Positions 11,461 through 19,914 of a stretch of 64,000 bases of DNA are shown piece by piece (position 1 is the first letter of the stretch; every line of letters begins with the position of its first letter). The DNA lies in assembly GCA_012845835.1 (NCBI GenBank), contig JABAKD010000023.1:15620702-15684701 (forward strand), read 5' to 3'. Source of the DNA: Undaria pinnatifida. Its lineage: Eukaryota; Sar; Phaeophyceae; Laminariales; Alariaceae. The translations under genes were made by a program, and so were the position numbers. The notes under the pieces are model-generated. The model saw only the letters and a list, made by a program, of their open reading frames with translations. It ran no database searches and was not told the DNA's origin.

Positions 11461-12180
11461 TTTATTTGGAGGTGTCTTATTTTTTGTCCACTATAATGGT
11501 AAGTATTGGCATTTACACTTTAGGTGGAGAATTTTTTATGTACGTGCCGTGTGCTCATCACACGTACAACTGCCGTTCAGAACGTGACATCAACAAGCAT
11601 CTAGCGCAGGGCAATTAGCTCTGCACAAACACCTCTTGGCAACATTATTTCACCGCTCCAGCTTTTCTTTGCTTTCTCCAACACTTTATTGGTTCTGCCA
11701 TTTCGTCAATTGTTGCATAATTTTCGTTTTTCATTTTTTTCTTTGTTCATTTTCTACCACTCCGTTAAATTTGATTCGTTCGAACTCGTTTTTCATGTTC
11801 TTAACATTTTCTAACCTTTTTTTTTTCAACTCTTTTATTCCAAATTACTTTTGTTTTTGGGAGTTGAACTTGCAACTTTGTTTCTTCGGGAGCTAAAAAT
11901 GTCTTTTAAAGGACGTCCATGCGAGGGAGTTGAAATTGCATTTTAGTAGACGTCCATGCGAGCTTTTTTGTAATGCGCCCAAGGGCACACAGCACAAGGC
12001 AACAACAGGAGCAAGCTTAAGCTGGGGGCCAGTTATGACAATTAGTGTATTTTTTTCGTTTTTCAGTTGTTTTCTCGTTCATTTTCTACTATCTCCTTTA
12101 AATTTGATTCGTTTGAACTCGTTTTTCATCTTCTGAACACTTACAATTGGTTCAGCTTTTCTTTGATTTCTTGCTTTGAG
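11461..12180. other. T-rich intergenic DNA with a roughly 330 bp tandem duplication
   Basis: The stretch around TTCATTTTCTACCACT..TTTGATTCGTTCGAACTCG at 11720-11800 recurs at 12045-12135. TTAGTAGACGTCCATGCGAG-type strings also occur twice near 11900-11960. No gene. Confidence 0.55.
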
Positions 12181-12283
12181 TTTCAACCATTCAACCGGTC
12201 GTACTCACAGCTGACGTTTTCCAAATTTATATAAAATGTACTCCGGAGTATATCAATTCTTTAAAGAAGATATTTTTTTCCCC

Positions 12284-12358
12284 GATGACGCCTGGATTCA
12301 ACTAACGAAAACCAGGCTTATAAGCGGACAGTCTGTCTACTAGACCACAAAGTCACAT
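12284..12358 (-). repeat. tRNA-like SINE unit a
   Basis: The minus strand reads TGTGGTCTAGTAGACAGAC (A-box-like), then CTGTCCGCTTATAAGCCTGG, then a degenerate B box GTTAGTTGAATCC and GCGTCATCGG. There is no counterpart in the right palindrome arm. Confidence 0.6.
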
Positions 12359-12419
12359 TGCTATCTAATTTCTTTTTTGACAAATAAATATCGATTTTTC
12401 ATGAGGATCATTTTCTTTC

Positions 12420-12500
12420 GATGACACCCGGATTCGAACCAGCGAAGGCCACCAGGATTATACGCGGACAGTCTATGTCCTAGACCACAATATGTCACAG
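12420..12500 (-). repeat. tRNA-like SINE unit b (best-preserved B box)
   Basis: The minus strand has GTGACA pairing with TGTCAT as an acceptor-like stem, A box TGTGGTCTAGGACATAGAC, and B box GGTTCGAATCC in a four-pair T arm. The sequence is tRNA-like but no standard anticodon loop is clear, so a tRNA-derived SINE is more likely than a working tRNA gene. Its partner is b' at 15441-15523. Confidence 0.65.
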
Positions 12501-12590
12501 TAGCAGTGGTGTATCTACCTGGTCCAGTAGTACTACCATTTTTTACCAAAAAATAAACATCATTTTTTTCATGATCATTTTTTTTCTCAT

Positions 12591-12668
12591 ATGACCCCTG
12601 GATTCAACCAAAGAACACCAGGCTTATAAGTGGACAGTCTATCTACTAGAAGGCCACAAAGTCACGTT
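12591..12668 (-). repeat. tRNA-like SINE unit c
   Basis: The minus strand has GTGACTTTGTGGCCTTCTAG, CTGTCCACTTATAAGCCTGG and GGTTGAATCCAGGGGTCAT. The B box lost its C (TTGAATCC). Partner c' is at 15269-15346, including the shared GGCCTTCTAG/GGTCTTCTAG insertion. Confidence 0.6.
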
Positions 12669-12709
12669 GATATCTATTTATTTTTTTATGAGAATCATTT
12701 TCTTTCCCC

Positions 12710-12755
12710 GATGACGCCGGGATTCGAACCTACGAGAAGACCTTGAGGCTTATAG
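12710..12755 (-). repeat. tRNA-like SINE unit d (3' half)
   Basis: Only the 3' half is present: ATAAGCCTCAAGGTCTTCTC, B box GGTTCGAATCC and CGGCGTCATCGGGG. The 5' half is replaced by AGTAGTACCGGTATGTACTA, as in its partner d' (15185-15233). Confidence 0.6.
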
Positions 12756-13077
12756 TAGTACATACCGGTACTACTACACCATTTTCCCCCACGCAAAGTA
12801 CCCCCGTACCGCCGATCAGAACGTAACACCGGTACCAAAAGCACACAACACAGCTGAGCACAACAACAAGGCAATTTGCGTTGCACAAGCAGCTCTTGGC
12901 ATTATCAAATCGATGTCCGCACCAAATCGTGGGCCCCTTCTTTCTGTCCCGTTCACATGTTTTTAGTTGCATTCTTCCTTGCCTTGCACGAGCGTAGCGG
13001 GCGGCGTTCAGCCGCCCGCGAGCGAAGCCCTTGTATGTATATATTGTAGGACGTGATCTGATCCCAAATAGACATTA

Positions 13078-13571
13078 CAGTAGCGGCTACGGTTTAAGAG
13101 AGGTCCGTGCCAGCCAAGTTTCCCTCTCTTAAATCCGGCTTTCTGTTATACTGTGTTGGCTGCGGTATAAGATAATATTCTCTTAAATCATATTCACTCT
13201 CGCGGAAGGTCGCACAGGTGTGGCAAATGCGATGCATCTCGCTGGTCCCGAGCGGGTCCACCACACCACAAATGCCATGGAGGTACTGCCCGCAGACGCC
13301 TCTGCATTGGTGACTTGTGAACTCGGTGGGCCTGGTGTGTGGTCGGGAACAGCTGTGCAGCGACTGCCCGCTGCGCAGGGCATGGTGTCTGCAGCTGTGT
13401 GTGGCGCGTGTGATGGCTATGTGGTGTGATTTCCAGCAGCTCGATTTAAGAGAAAATCCTAGACATAAGACCAGTTCTCTCTTGAATCAATTTTGGTCGT
13501 GCCAGCCAGTGCACCTCTCTTGAACCCGTACTTTCTCTTGAACATTTTCTCTTAAACCGTAGCCGCTACTG
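13078..13571. mobile_element. Tc1/mariner-like MITE, copy 2 (494 bp), at the palindrome centre
   Basis: Ends CAGTAGCGGCTACGGTTTAA and the inverse TTAAACCGTAGCCGCTACTG, with TA on both sides. The terminal inverted repeats are at least 20 bp and near perfect. Subterminal CTCTTAAAT/TTAAGAGAG motifs recur. The GC-rich middle (13183-13429) has open frames on both strands that no other copy shares, so I do not call a gene. Confidence 0.85.
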
Positions 13572-13594
13572 TAGACAAATATGCAAATATGCAA

Positions 13595-13738
13595 CCATAC
13601 ATATATGTATATAATACAAGGGCTCCGCTCCAAGGGCCGCCCACTACGCTTGCGCAAGGCAAGGAAGAACGCAACTAAAAACATGTAAAGGGGGCAGAAA
13701 GGAGAGGCCCGTGGTTTGGTGCGAACAGCGATTTGATA
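13595..13738. repeat. Right palindrome arm, inner segment
   Basis: Inverted match to 12905-13030 (AAGGGCTCCGCTCC, GCCTTGCGCAAGCG-type strings, TTTTTAGTTGC, GATTTGAT). Interrupted at its distal TA by MITE copy 3. Confidence 0.8.
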
Positions 13739-14764
13739 CAGTAGCGGCTACGGTTTATGAGAGGGTCGGTACAAGCAAATTTCTCTCTCTTAAATCCGGC
13801 TTTCTCTTACACCGTCTCGGCTACGGTAAAAGAGAATATTCTCTTAGAATGATATACGATTGAAGAGAATATTCTCTCAAAATGATATACGATTGAAGAG
13901 AATATTCTCTTATACCGTAGCCAAATCGAAAGCGCGCCAGAGAGAGACGCTCTTGTCCGAACTATATCAGATATGGCATAGGAGGTCGTATAGAGTGTAT
14001 CATTCAATGTCGCGTACCGCAGCAAGCGTTACAACGTCGGGCTACCTCCAAACACCGCCCATTCTCTTGGTTGGCAAGCACGTGGACCCAAGTACGTGGT
14101 GCGCTTTTGGTGGATCAGCGCTTGGGAAATAAATCATCGTCGTGTCATGCGATGCACATTTTGCACGTGGACACGCAAAGTCGGTACATTTTTTTTTTTT
14201 TTTATCCTCCGGCGGATGGGGAAAAATGAAGCTTTAGCTCACCACACTTCCACGTATTTTCATACGCGTCGTGCAAAGTCGGTACAGTAGTGGTTTTGTT
14301 GTTGTTTTATAGGTGTGTTTCATGCTCGCACCTCTTCTAGAAGGGCAACACGAGGCTACGAATGCACCAGCACTCAAGCAAGACGCACCCGTTTACACAC
14401 TGCACCCCTTACTCCCACCGTACCCTCAACACAACACCCTCAACCTCTCATCCCATCGATTTAACCCCCCGACAAAACACGAGTCAACGAAGAAAAAAAA
14501 CTTCACACTATCAAGACATCACTCGCCCTACAAATAACACAAACCCAAGAAACTAACGCTACCCTCGCGACCTGTCAGCCTGAACACAATCTGTGTGTGT
14601 GATGTGTGTGTCCACGTGGTTTCCAAATGGTTCGATTTAAGAGAAAATCTCGAAAGCAATAGGAATTCTCTCTTAAATCGATTTTGATTGGTACAAGCCC
14701 ATTCCTCTCTCTTAAATCAGTGCTTTCTCGTAAAAAAAGTTATCTTAAACCATAGCCGCGACTG
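13739..14764. mobile_element. Tc1/mariner-like MITE, copy 3 (1026 bp), splits the palindrome arm
   Basis: Starts CAGTAGCGGCTACGGTTTAT and ends ACCATAGCCGCGACTG, between TA dinucleotides. Removing it with one TA gives GATTTGATAATGCC, which is exactly the sequence kept uninterrupted in the left arm near 12900. It carries three AGAGAATATTCTCT palindromes near 13836-13915 and a nested retroposon at 14189-14272. Its extra length compared with copies 1 and 2 is unique central sequence. Confidence 0.85.
14189..14272 (-). mobile_element. Retroposed small structured RNA, copy 1, with poly(A) and 14 bp target duplication
   Basis: On the minus strand a 69 nt body (14272 to 14204) ends in GGAGGAT and is followed by A15. 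The identical 14 bp GCAAAGTCGGTACA lies on both sides (14175-14188 and 14273-14286), the mark of target-primed reverse transcription. The body can fold a GCGTAT-GAAA-ATACGT hairpin near its 5' end, an AGCT-AA-AGCT hairpin, then a CATTTTTCC stretch and a 3' ATCC..GGAT hairpin. A second copy is at 60637-60733. RNA identity unknown. Confidence 0.8.
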
Positions 14765-15184
14765 TAATGCCAAAAGCTGCTTGTGCAGAGCAAATTGCCC
14801 TGTTGTGCTCAGCTGTGCTGTGTGCTTTTGTTACCGGTGTTACGTTCTGATCGGCAGTACGGGGGTACTTTGCGTGGGGGAAAACACGGGGTGCCGTGAA
14901 AGATCAAATACGTGAGGAAAAAGACAAAACAAGAAAAAAAGTAGTACACAACCCGTATTATACCCGGTGTTGCTCCATGTTCGAAAGAAAGCATACAGCG
15001 CAGCACGAGAAAGCACCGCAGCGAAGGGCACACGGCACCGGACCGCACAGCACGGCTCCGCACGGCGCTACGCTGCGCTGCTGGGCTGTATAAAGCCGGA
15101 CTGATCTGAGCTGGGCGTGCATTGTGATCCAACAGCGTAGTACCTGATGGTATGTACAAACCTGGTGTAGTAGTACCGGTATGT

Positions 15185-15233
15185 ACTATAAGCCTCGAGG
15201 TCTTCTCGTTGGTTCGAATCCCGGTGTTATCGG
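15185..15233 (+). repeat. tRNA-like SINE unit d' (3' half)
   Basis: ATAAGCCTCGAGGTCTTCTC, then B box GGTTCGAATCC and CGGTGTTATCGGGG. Mirror partner of 12710-12755. Confidence 0.6.
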
Positions 15234-15268
15234 GGAAAAAAAATATCCTTACGAAAAAAATAGATATC

Positions 15269-15346
15269 AATGTGACTTTGTGGTCTTCTAGTAGATAGAC
15301 CGTCCGCTTATGAGCCTGGTTTTCGTTGGTTGAATCCAGGGGTCAT
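15269..15346 (+). repeat. tRNA-like SINE unit c'
   Basis: GTGACTTTGTGGTCTTCTAG, CCGTCCGCTTATGAGCCTGG, degenerate B box GGTTGAATCCAGG. Mirror partner of 12591-12668. Confidence 0.6.
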
Positions 15347-15440
15347 GAAAAAAAAAATCCTCACCAAAAAATCTATACCAGGTACGTCGTATATATTTGT
15401 AAAAGAATACGAGGGTACTGGGGTAGATACACCACTGCTG

Positions 15441-15523
15441 CTGTGACATATTGTGGTTTTATACATACCATAGACTGTTCGCTTATAAGCCTGGTTTTCG
15501 TTGGTTGAATCCAGGTGCCATCG
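15441..15523 (+). repeat. tRNA-like SINE unit b'
   Basis: GTGACATATTGTGG, CTGTTCGCTTATAAGCCTGG, degenerate B box GGTTGAATCCAGGTGCCAT. Mirror partner of 12420-12500, with the same GGTAGATACACCACTGCTG leader. Confidence 0.6.
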
Positions 15524-15582
15524 GGAAAAAAATGAATCCTCTTACAAAAATCGATATACGTTAAATGTAAAATTGGAAAAAT

Positions 15583-15660
15583 ACTGTGAGTACGACCGAT
15601 TGAATGGTTGACACTTAACTTCGCAAGCTGCGTGGTACATCTATGTTTCGCTAATATACA
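15583..15660 (+). repeat. Dispersed 90 nt repeat, copy 4 (divergent subtype)
   Basis: CTGTGAGTACGACCGATTGA ... CTTCGCAAGCTGCG, then GTACATCTATGTTTCGCTAA. The latter extension is shared only with the copy at 30511-30590. An inverted fragment lies at 12181-12220. Confidence 0.65.
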
Positions 15661-15708
15661 GTAGTAGTTGCACATAAAAGAATAGTACTGGTAGATACCA
15701 CTGCTGCT

Positions 15709-15784
15709 GTGACATGGTGGTCTAGTAAATAGACTGTCCGTCTATAATCCTGGCCTTCGCTGGTTCGAATTTGAGTTGTCATCG
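15709..15784 (+). repeat. tRNA-like SINE unit e
   Basis: GTGACA/TGTCAT acceptor-like stem, D-like arm GTCTA..TAGAC, B box GGTTCGAAT. Lies outside the palindrome. The leader TGGTAGATACCACTGCTGCT matches unit b'. Confidence 0.6.
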
Positions 15785-15874
15785 GGAAAAAAATGATCCT
15801 CATGAAAAATCGATGCTTGGTATTTATATACTCCGGAGTATATATTTTATTTGTAAAAAAAAAATAAACATCAA

Positions 15875-15950
15875 TGTGACGTTGTGGTCTAGTAGATGGA
15901 CTGTCCGCTTATAAGCTTGGTCTTCGGTGGTTTGAATCTGGGTGTCATCA
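15875..15950 (+). repeat. tRNA-like SINE unit f
   Basis: TGTGACGTTGTGGTCTAGTA, CTGTCCGCTTATAAGCTTGG, B box GGTTTGAATC, GGGTGTCATC. The last member of the cluster. Confidence 0.6.
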
Positions 15951-16322
15951 GAAACAAAAAAATGATCCCCATAAAAAATCGATATATATTTGTAACATAA
16001 ATAGATCAGGCGGAGCAAGAAATCAAAGAAAAGCTTGACCGTTCCGCTAGTAAGCTGGACCGTTCGACCTCTGAGATGCCAAGGATGCACCAACCGAGCG
16101 CTTCAGCAAAAATATATAAGCAAGTCTATGTATATGAAATGTGCATGATGTGTACAAGTGATATCCTACATTATACGTACACGAGAAATGTCCGCATCGG
16201 TATGTATATAAATATGAAAATCCCGTCTCCAATGCGGGGAGGTTCCGTCTCTGATTTCTTGTGTTTTCCTTTCGAAAAACTATTTTTCCTCGTCGTCCAC
16301 TCTTTCCCTTGGGCACTGTTGT

Positions 16323-18899
16323 TTGTTTTCGACTTTCATCACAGGGGGGCATTCATCAGCGGGCGAATCGAACGGGGAGTCGATTTTGCAGTACACCAAG
16401 AAGCAAAAGATGACTGACAAGAAGAGATCGTTCGCCGACCTCCGTTACGTCATTTGGTACTGCATCAACCTGAGGCCTAAGCAGATGCGGTTCGACGAGG
16501 GCTTCCAGCTCCTCTTGGGTGCTTTGGCCCCCGAGTACCTCGACACGACAATGGCCAAGCAAACCTTCAACTCGGTCTTGGACAGTCTCCATGACAGGGT
16601 GAAAAAGAACGTCATGGACGAGTTGCGTTCATTCCGTGAGGGGTGTCCGGCCATGGGATACTCTGGAGCGTTGCTTGGCGCCCAGCCAGATTTTACGACT
16701 GCAGCAGGCGAAGAGTACATCACTTTCAGCGTGTCGTACATACGTCACCCGCGTCGCGCTTGCGACACGTGCTTTTCCCGGCACACACCGCGGAAGACAT
16801 ATTGTCCTGGATCGAAGAGGTGAGGCGTGTGGTTGATTAATTTTTTATTTCCGTTTGGCATCTTCAGGAGGAGGGGGGTAAGAGAGTTTTCCATGGACTC
16901 TTGCTGTTTTCGTTGTTCTACTCTCCTACTTTTCAGAGTTGTTGCTTCAAAAGTCCGTCTTGAAGTAAGAGTTGCCCTCAACATTGACCGTTTCCGATTT
17001 TCTGCTAAATTATTTTCTCATGTAAAAAAAGATATATGAAACTAGACGTTTTCGGTACTTCTTATTATCTTATTATACTGCTGATATTTACCTATTTTTT
17101 CATTGTCTAATTGTGCTAATTTGAAGTGTTGAAAATGTCCACGGTCCACTTGCTGTTTCACGCTTGCAAACCCGCAGCTGACCAAGGAGTACTTTGCGGA
17201 TATAATGGGCGAGGGCGTGGAGCCTAGTGATGTCTTCCTTGCGTTTACAGTGGATCAAGGAGGAAACGTTGTTTATGCGTGTAGGGCGTTGCACGTGGAG
17301 GTCAACAAGTGCAACTGCCACCCCCTCAACTCCGCGGTTTTGTGGGCTCTGGGCATTCCCGGTTCTGCAGCGAAATGCAAAAACAAAATGATGGGGGTGC
17401 TCATGAAGAAGCTGGCAGCATGTGTCAGCGTCTGCAGCCACTCGGCTGTCAACAACAAGCTGAAAGACATCCAAACGCAGCTCGAGGAGACCCTCCACGA
17501 AGTCTACGAACTCATCAGGAGAAAAACACGAGGTGATATAGTTAATATTTGTTTTCTTGTTTTTTCTTCTGTCTTTCGCTTCTTGTTTGTTCTTTGGCAA
17601 TTTATTGTACATCCGTCGTCTCGGAACTGAACGTTCTCTATACGAAGTGTCTGGTACTGCTCACGGCTTGGTGTTCCGTTGTCCTTGTTTGAAATTGAAT
17701 AGATTGTTCATGTACAACACAAAAAAACAACAAAATACTAAATACTGAAAAAATGTACACAGTACGACCTCCGCCCTCTGCGATGCTGCCGCACCGTTCG
17801 ACGCTCCACACGACCCTCGCTGCAGAAAAGGTGGACGAGCCAGTTCAAGATGATGGTGCCCCTTCTGGACCTGAAGAAAGCGATCACCGAGTACTTGCGG
17901 CAAATCCCGAACACCGAGCGGAGGCTGACATCCCACGAGTGGGGCGTCACGCACGAGGTGTCCAGCATCTTGGACGGAGTATCCGAGGCCACGATCCGGA
18001 TGCAAGGGGCCAAGGACACCCACGTGATCCAGGCGATCTTCATCATGCGCGAGGTGATCGACATGCTGCAAGAGGACAAGCAGCCGATCCGGGTGCCCGA
18101 CGCCGCCGTGCTGCCCGTCCCAGAGAACGGCATCCCCACGGAGGAGATCGACATGATAGACCTTACCTCGGAAGCGCGACGAGTACGGGATGTACTGCTG
18201 GATGTGATGACAGACAAGGGCGTGGGGCAGGCCTTGCTGAAGGTAGAGCGGGTGTGCGCGTTGCTGGACCCGAGGCGGAAATCACTCGATAAACAACAAC
18301 TCGTGAACGGCTCAGCCACCCTCCGAAGCATCACCGAGGGGGACTTGCAGGAGCTGATCCAGGAGTTCGAAGAGGAAACGCCGCCGCCTGCGCCTTTGCC
18401 AGCGCCGGCGGTAGACGAGGGGCACGCGGAACCTGCACCCAGGAGGAAGAAGCCTTCGAGAACGGAGGGGCGGCGTGCGGCACATGTGGCGGCAGCCGTT
18501 GCTGGCGCTGGCAGCAGTGGGGTCCAGCCTCCGGCTCCCGTCACCACAGGGCGGCGCGTGCTGATCACGCGAGAGCTGTTGGTGTACTTGGCCGAGCCGG
18601 ACCAGATCGACGTGGATGACTTCAACCTTCTGGGCTGACAGCGTATGCCCGACCACGGGCAAGTTCACGTCTCCGGCGGAAATGCTGTATCTAGCATTTC
18701 TAGCTCGGTTGTATCATGGAGTAGAAGCCGCCAGCTGTCAAGCTGAGAGCAATTTTCAGCGCTCGCCCATCTCATTGGTCAGCTGCCCAGCAACATGCTT
18801 GCACGTAAGGTCGAGCGCATGATGTTCGTGCGGCTGAACAGGCACATGGTTGACGAGGTCCGCGAGTTGGGATGCCGCGAAAGCGCAGGCACGAGCTAG
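16323..18899 (+). pseudogene. hAT-family transposase, frameshifted
   Basis: Transposase of the hAT superfamily. Segment 1 (16323-16819): RFDEGFQLLLGALAPEY followed by a helical region and GAQPDFTTAAGEEYITFSVS, which aligns with the usual DxWT..y.svt block, then THTAEDILSWIEE. Segment 2 (17178-17532): FTVDQGGNVVYACRAL and CHPLNSAVLWALGI (the CxH-LN motif). Segment 3 (from about 17826): KRWTSQFKMMVPLL and ALLDPRRKSL. C-terminal hAT dimer region (18616-18899): FLARLYHGVEAASCQAESNF and MMFVRLNRHMVDEV. The GT at 16820 and the AG at 17177 give a phase-matched intron. Breaks seen: frame changes near 16737 and 16790, a phase mismatch between segments 2 and 3, a TGA at 18636 with continuation in another frame, and a one-base loss in TTTT near 18752. 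No BED finger is visible upstream. No CAGGG-type ends were found around it. Family call firm; gene is probably dead unless the indels are sequencing errors. Confidence 0.8.
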
Positions 18900-19133
18900 A
18901 GTAGCCAAGAGTGCCCAGCAATCGGGGGTGGCGCAGCTGGAGAGGGCAAACATGGTTGTTGACATTGCCTAGAGTTCGCTGTCACGAGATAACGAGAAAC
19001 TAAAGGCCTAACACTATTTTCGTTCATCACTTGCTGGCATCGTGTAGGCGAGCAGCATTGTGGGTGAGGCGGGGAGAACTCGCGACAGTGTGGGTTAAAA
19101 GTGGCAGATGAGAAAGAGGAGTTAGACGCGACT
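18900..19133. other. 3' flank of the hAT pseudogene
   Basis: An open stretch reading ARVAKSAQQSGVAQLERANM (to 18972) lies in yet another frame and may be the displaced transposase C-terminus. The rest has no features. Confidence 0.35.
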
Positions 19134-19420
19134 TTTTTTTGCTTTTCCGGTGGTTGTTGCTTGCATGATACTGCTCAATCCCGATGTGATGAAAAGAAAA
19201 GTAGCATGCCCGCTTGTTGTGCAGGCGCCTTTTTGTTTTTTACCGGTGGTTGTTGCTTGCATGAGACTGCTCAATCCTGATGTAATGAAAAGAGAAGTAG
19301 CTTATTGCCCGCTTGTGTAGGGCCTTTTTTGTTTGATTTTCCGGTGGTTGTTGTTGGAATGAGACTGCTCAATCTCGATGTGATATAGAGGGAATTAGCT
19401 TGCCCGCCTGTGAGGCACGC
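19134..19420. repeat. Three tandem units of about 93 bp
   Basis: Each unit holds CCGGTGGTTGTTG, GACTGCTCAATC, GATGTGAT-GAAA and AGTAG/TTAGC...GCCCGCTTGT. Unit starts lie near 19134, 19226 and 19325. It may be the 3' terminal region of the hAT element. Confidence 0.8.
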
Positions 19421-19429
19421 ACATATCCA

Positions 19430-19680
19430 ACCATTGCCAAATACCGGCATTTCTCGTGTTACCGTTTACCGCCAACGGCGGTACCGCCGAAAAACGAAAT
19501 ACCGCCTACCGTCAAGATATTACCGTCGCGTTGCACTACCGCCGAAATATTACCGGCACATTTTGGTTTTACCGTTTCCGTCAAGGTAGTTACCGTCCAA
19601 CAACGAAATACTGACTACCGTCAGCAAAACTACCGGCAAGTGGTAGTACCGCCCGGCCTGCGACCGCCTAAAATATCGTT
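19430..19680. repeat. TACCG motif array
   Basis: More than twenty TACCG/TACCGCC/TACCGTC words in 250 bp, irregularly spaced, including the self-complementary TACCGCCAACGGCGGTA. The layout resembles subterminal transposase-binding arrays. No matching second array was seen. Confidence 0.7.
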
Positions 19681-19914
19681 ACCGAACACCACCCTGGAAA
19701 AATGTGGGTTTCGTCGAGAGTGGTGTTGCGCACAAACATACGTGAAGGTAGGTGCCGGTGCACCACATGTAGGAATTGGAAAGACGAAAAAAAACGCGAA
19801 TAAGAAGAATGCCTATAATAGGGAGGACAATGGTGTTGTGGATAGGCGACAAAAAAACGAGAATAAAACATGAAGGGAAAACGCGGCTGAAAAAAAAAAA
19901 GAAACTACAAATTG

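Larger units (their letters stand above)
12190..13050. repeat. Left arm of a large imperfect palindrome
   Basis: Read in reverse complement, this arm matches 13595-13738 and then 14765-15615 in the same order: (AAGGGC.. GCAAGGCAAG), (GATTTGATAATGCCAAGAGC), (GTTACGTTCTGATCGGC), (TACTTTGCGTGGGGGAAAA), tRNA-like units, then GTGAGTACGACCGGTTGAAT. It holds four minus-strand tRNA-like units and keeps the uninterrupted TTTGATAATGCC site that MITE copy 3 occupies in the other arm. Confidence 0.85.
14765..15615. repeat. Right palindrome arm, outer segment
   Basis: Continues the inverted match to the left arm: GCCAAAAGCTGCTTGTGC, TGCTCAGCTGTGCTG, GTTACGTTCTGATCGGC, then tRNA-like units d', c' and b', ending at GTGAGTACGACCGATTGAAT. 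About 270 bp (14890-15160) absent from the left arm includes an inverted relative of satellite tail B. Confidence 0.8.

Noticed and set aside
12420-12500. Functional tRNA gene
   Set aside because: Acceptor and T stems are only partly paired, no clear anticodon loop forms, and many degraded copies cluster nearby, so a tRNA-derived SINE fits better.
13183-13429. Gene inside MITE copy 2
   Set aside because: Frames are open on both strands in a GC-rich patch, and the segment is not shared by the other MITE copies.
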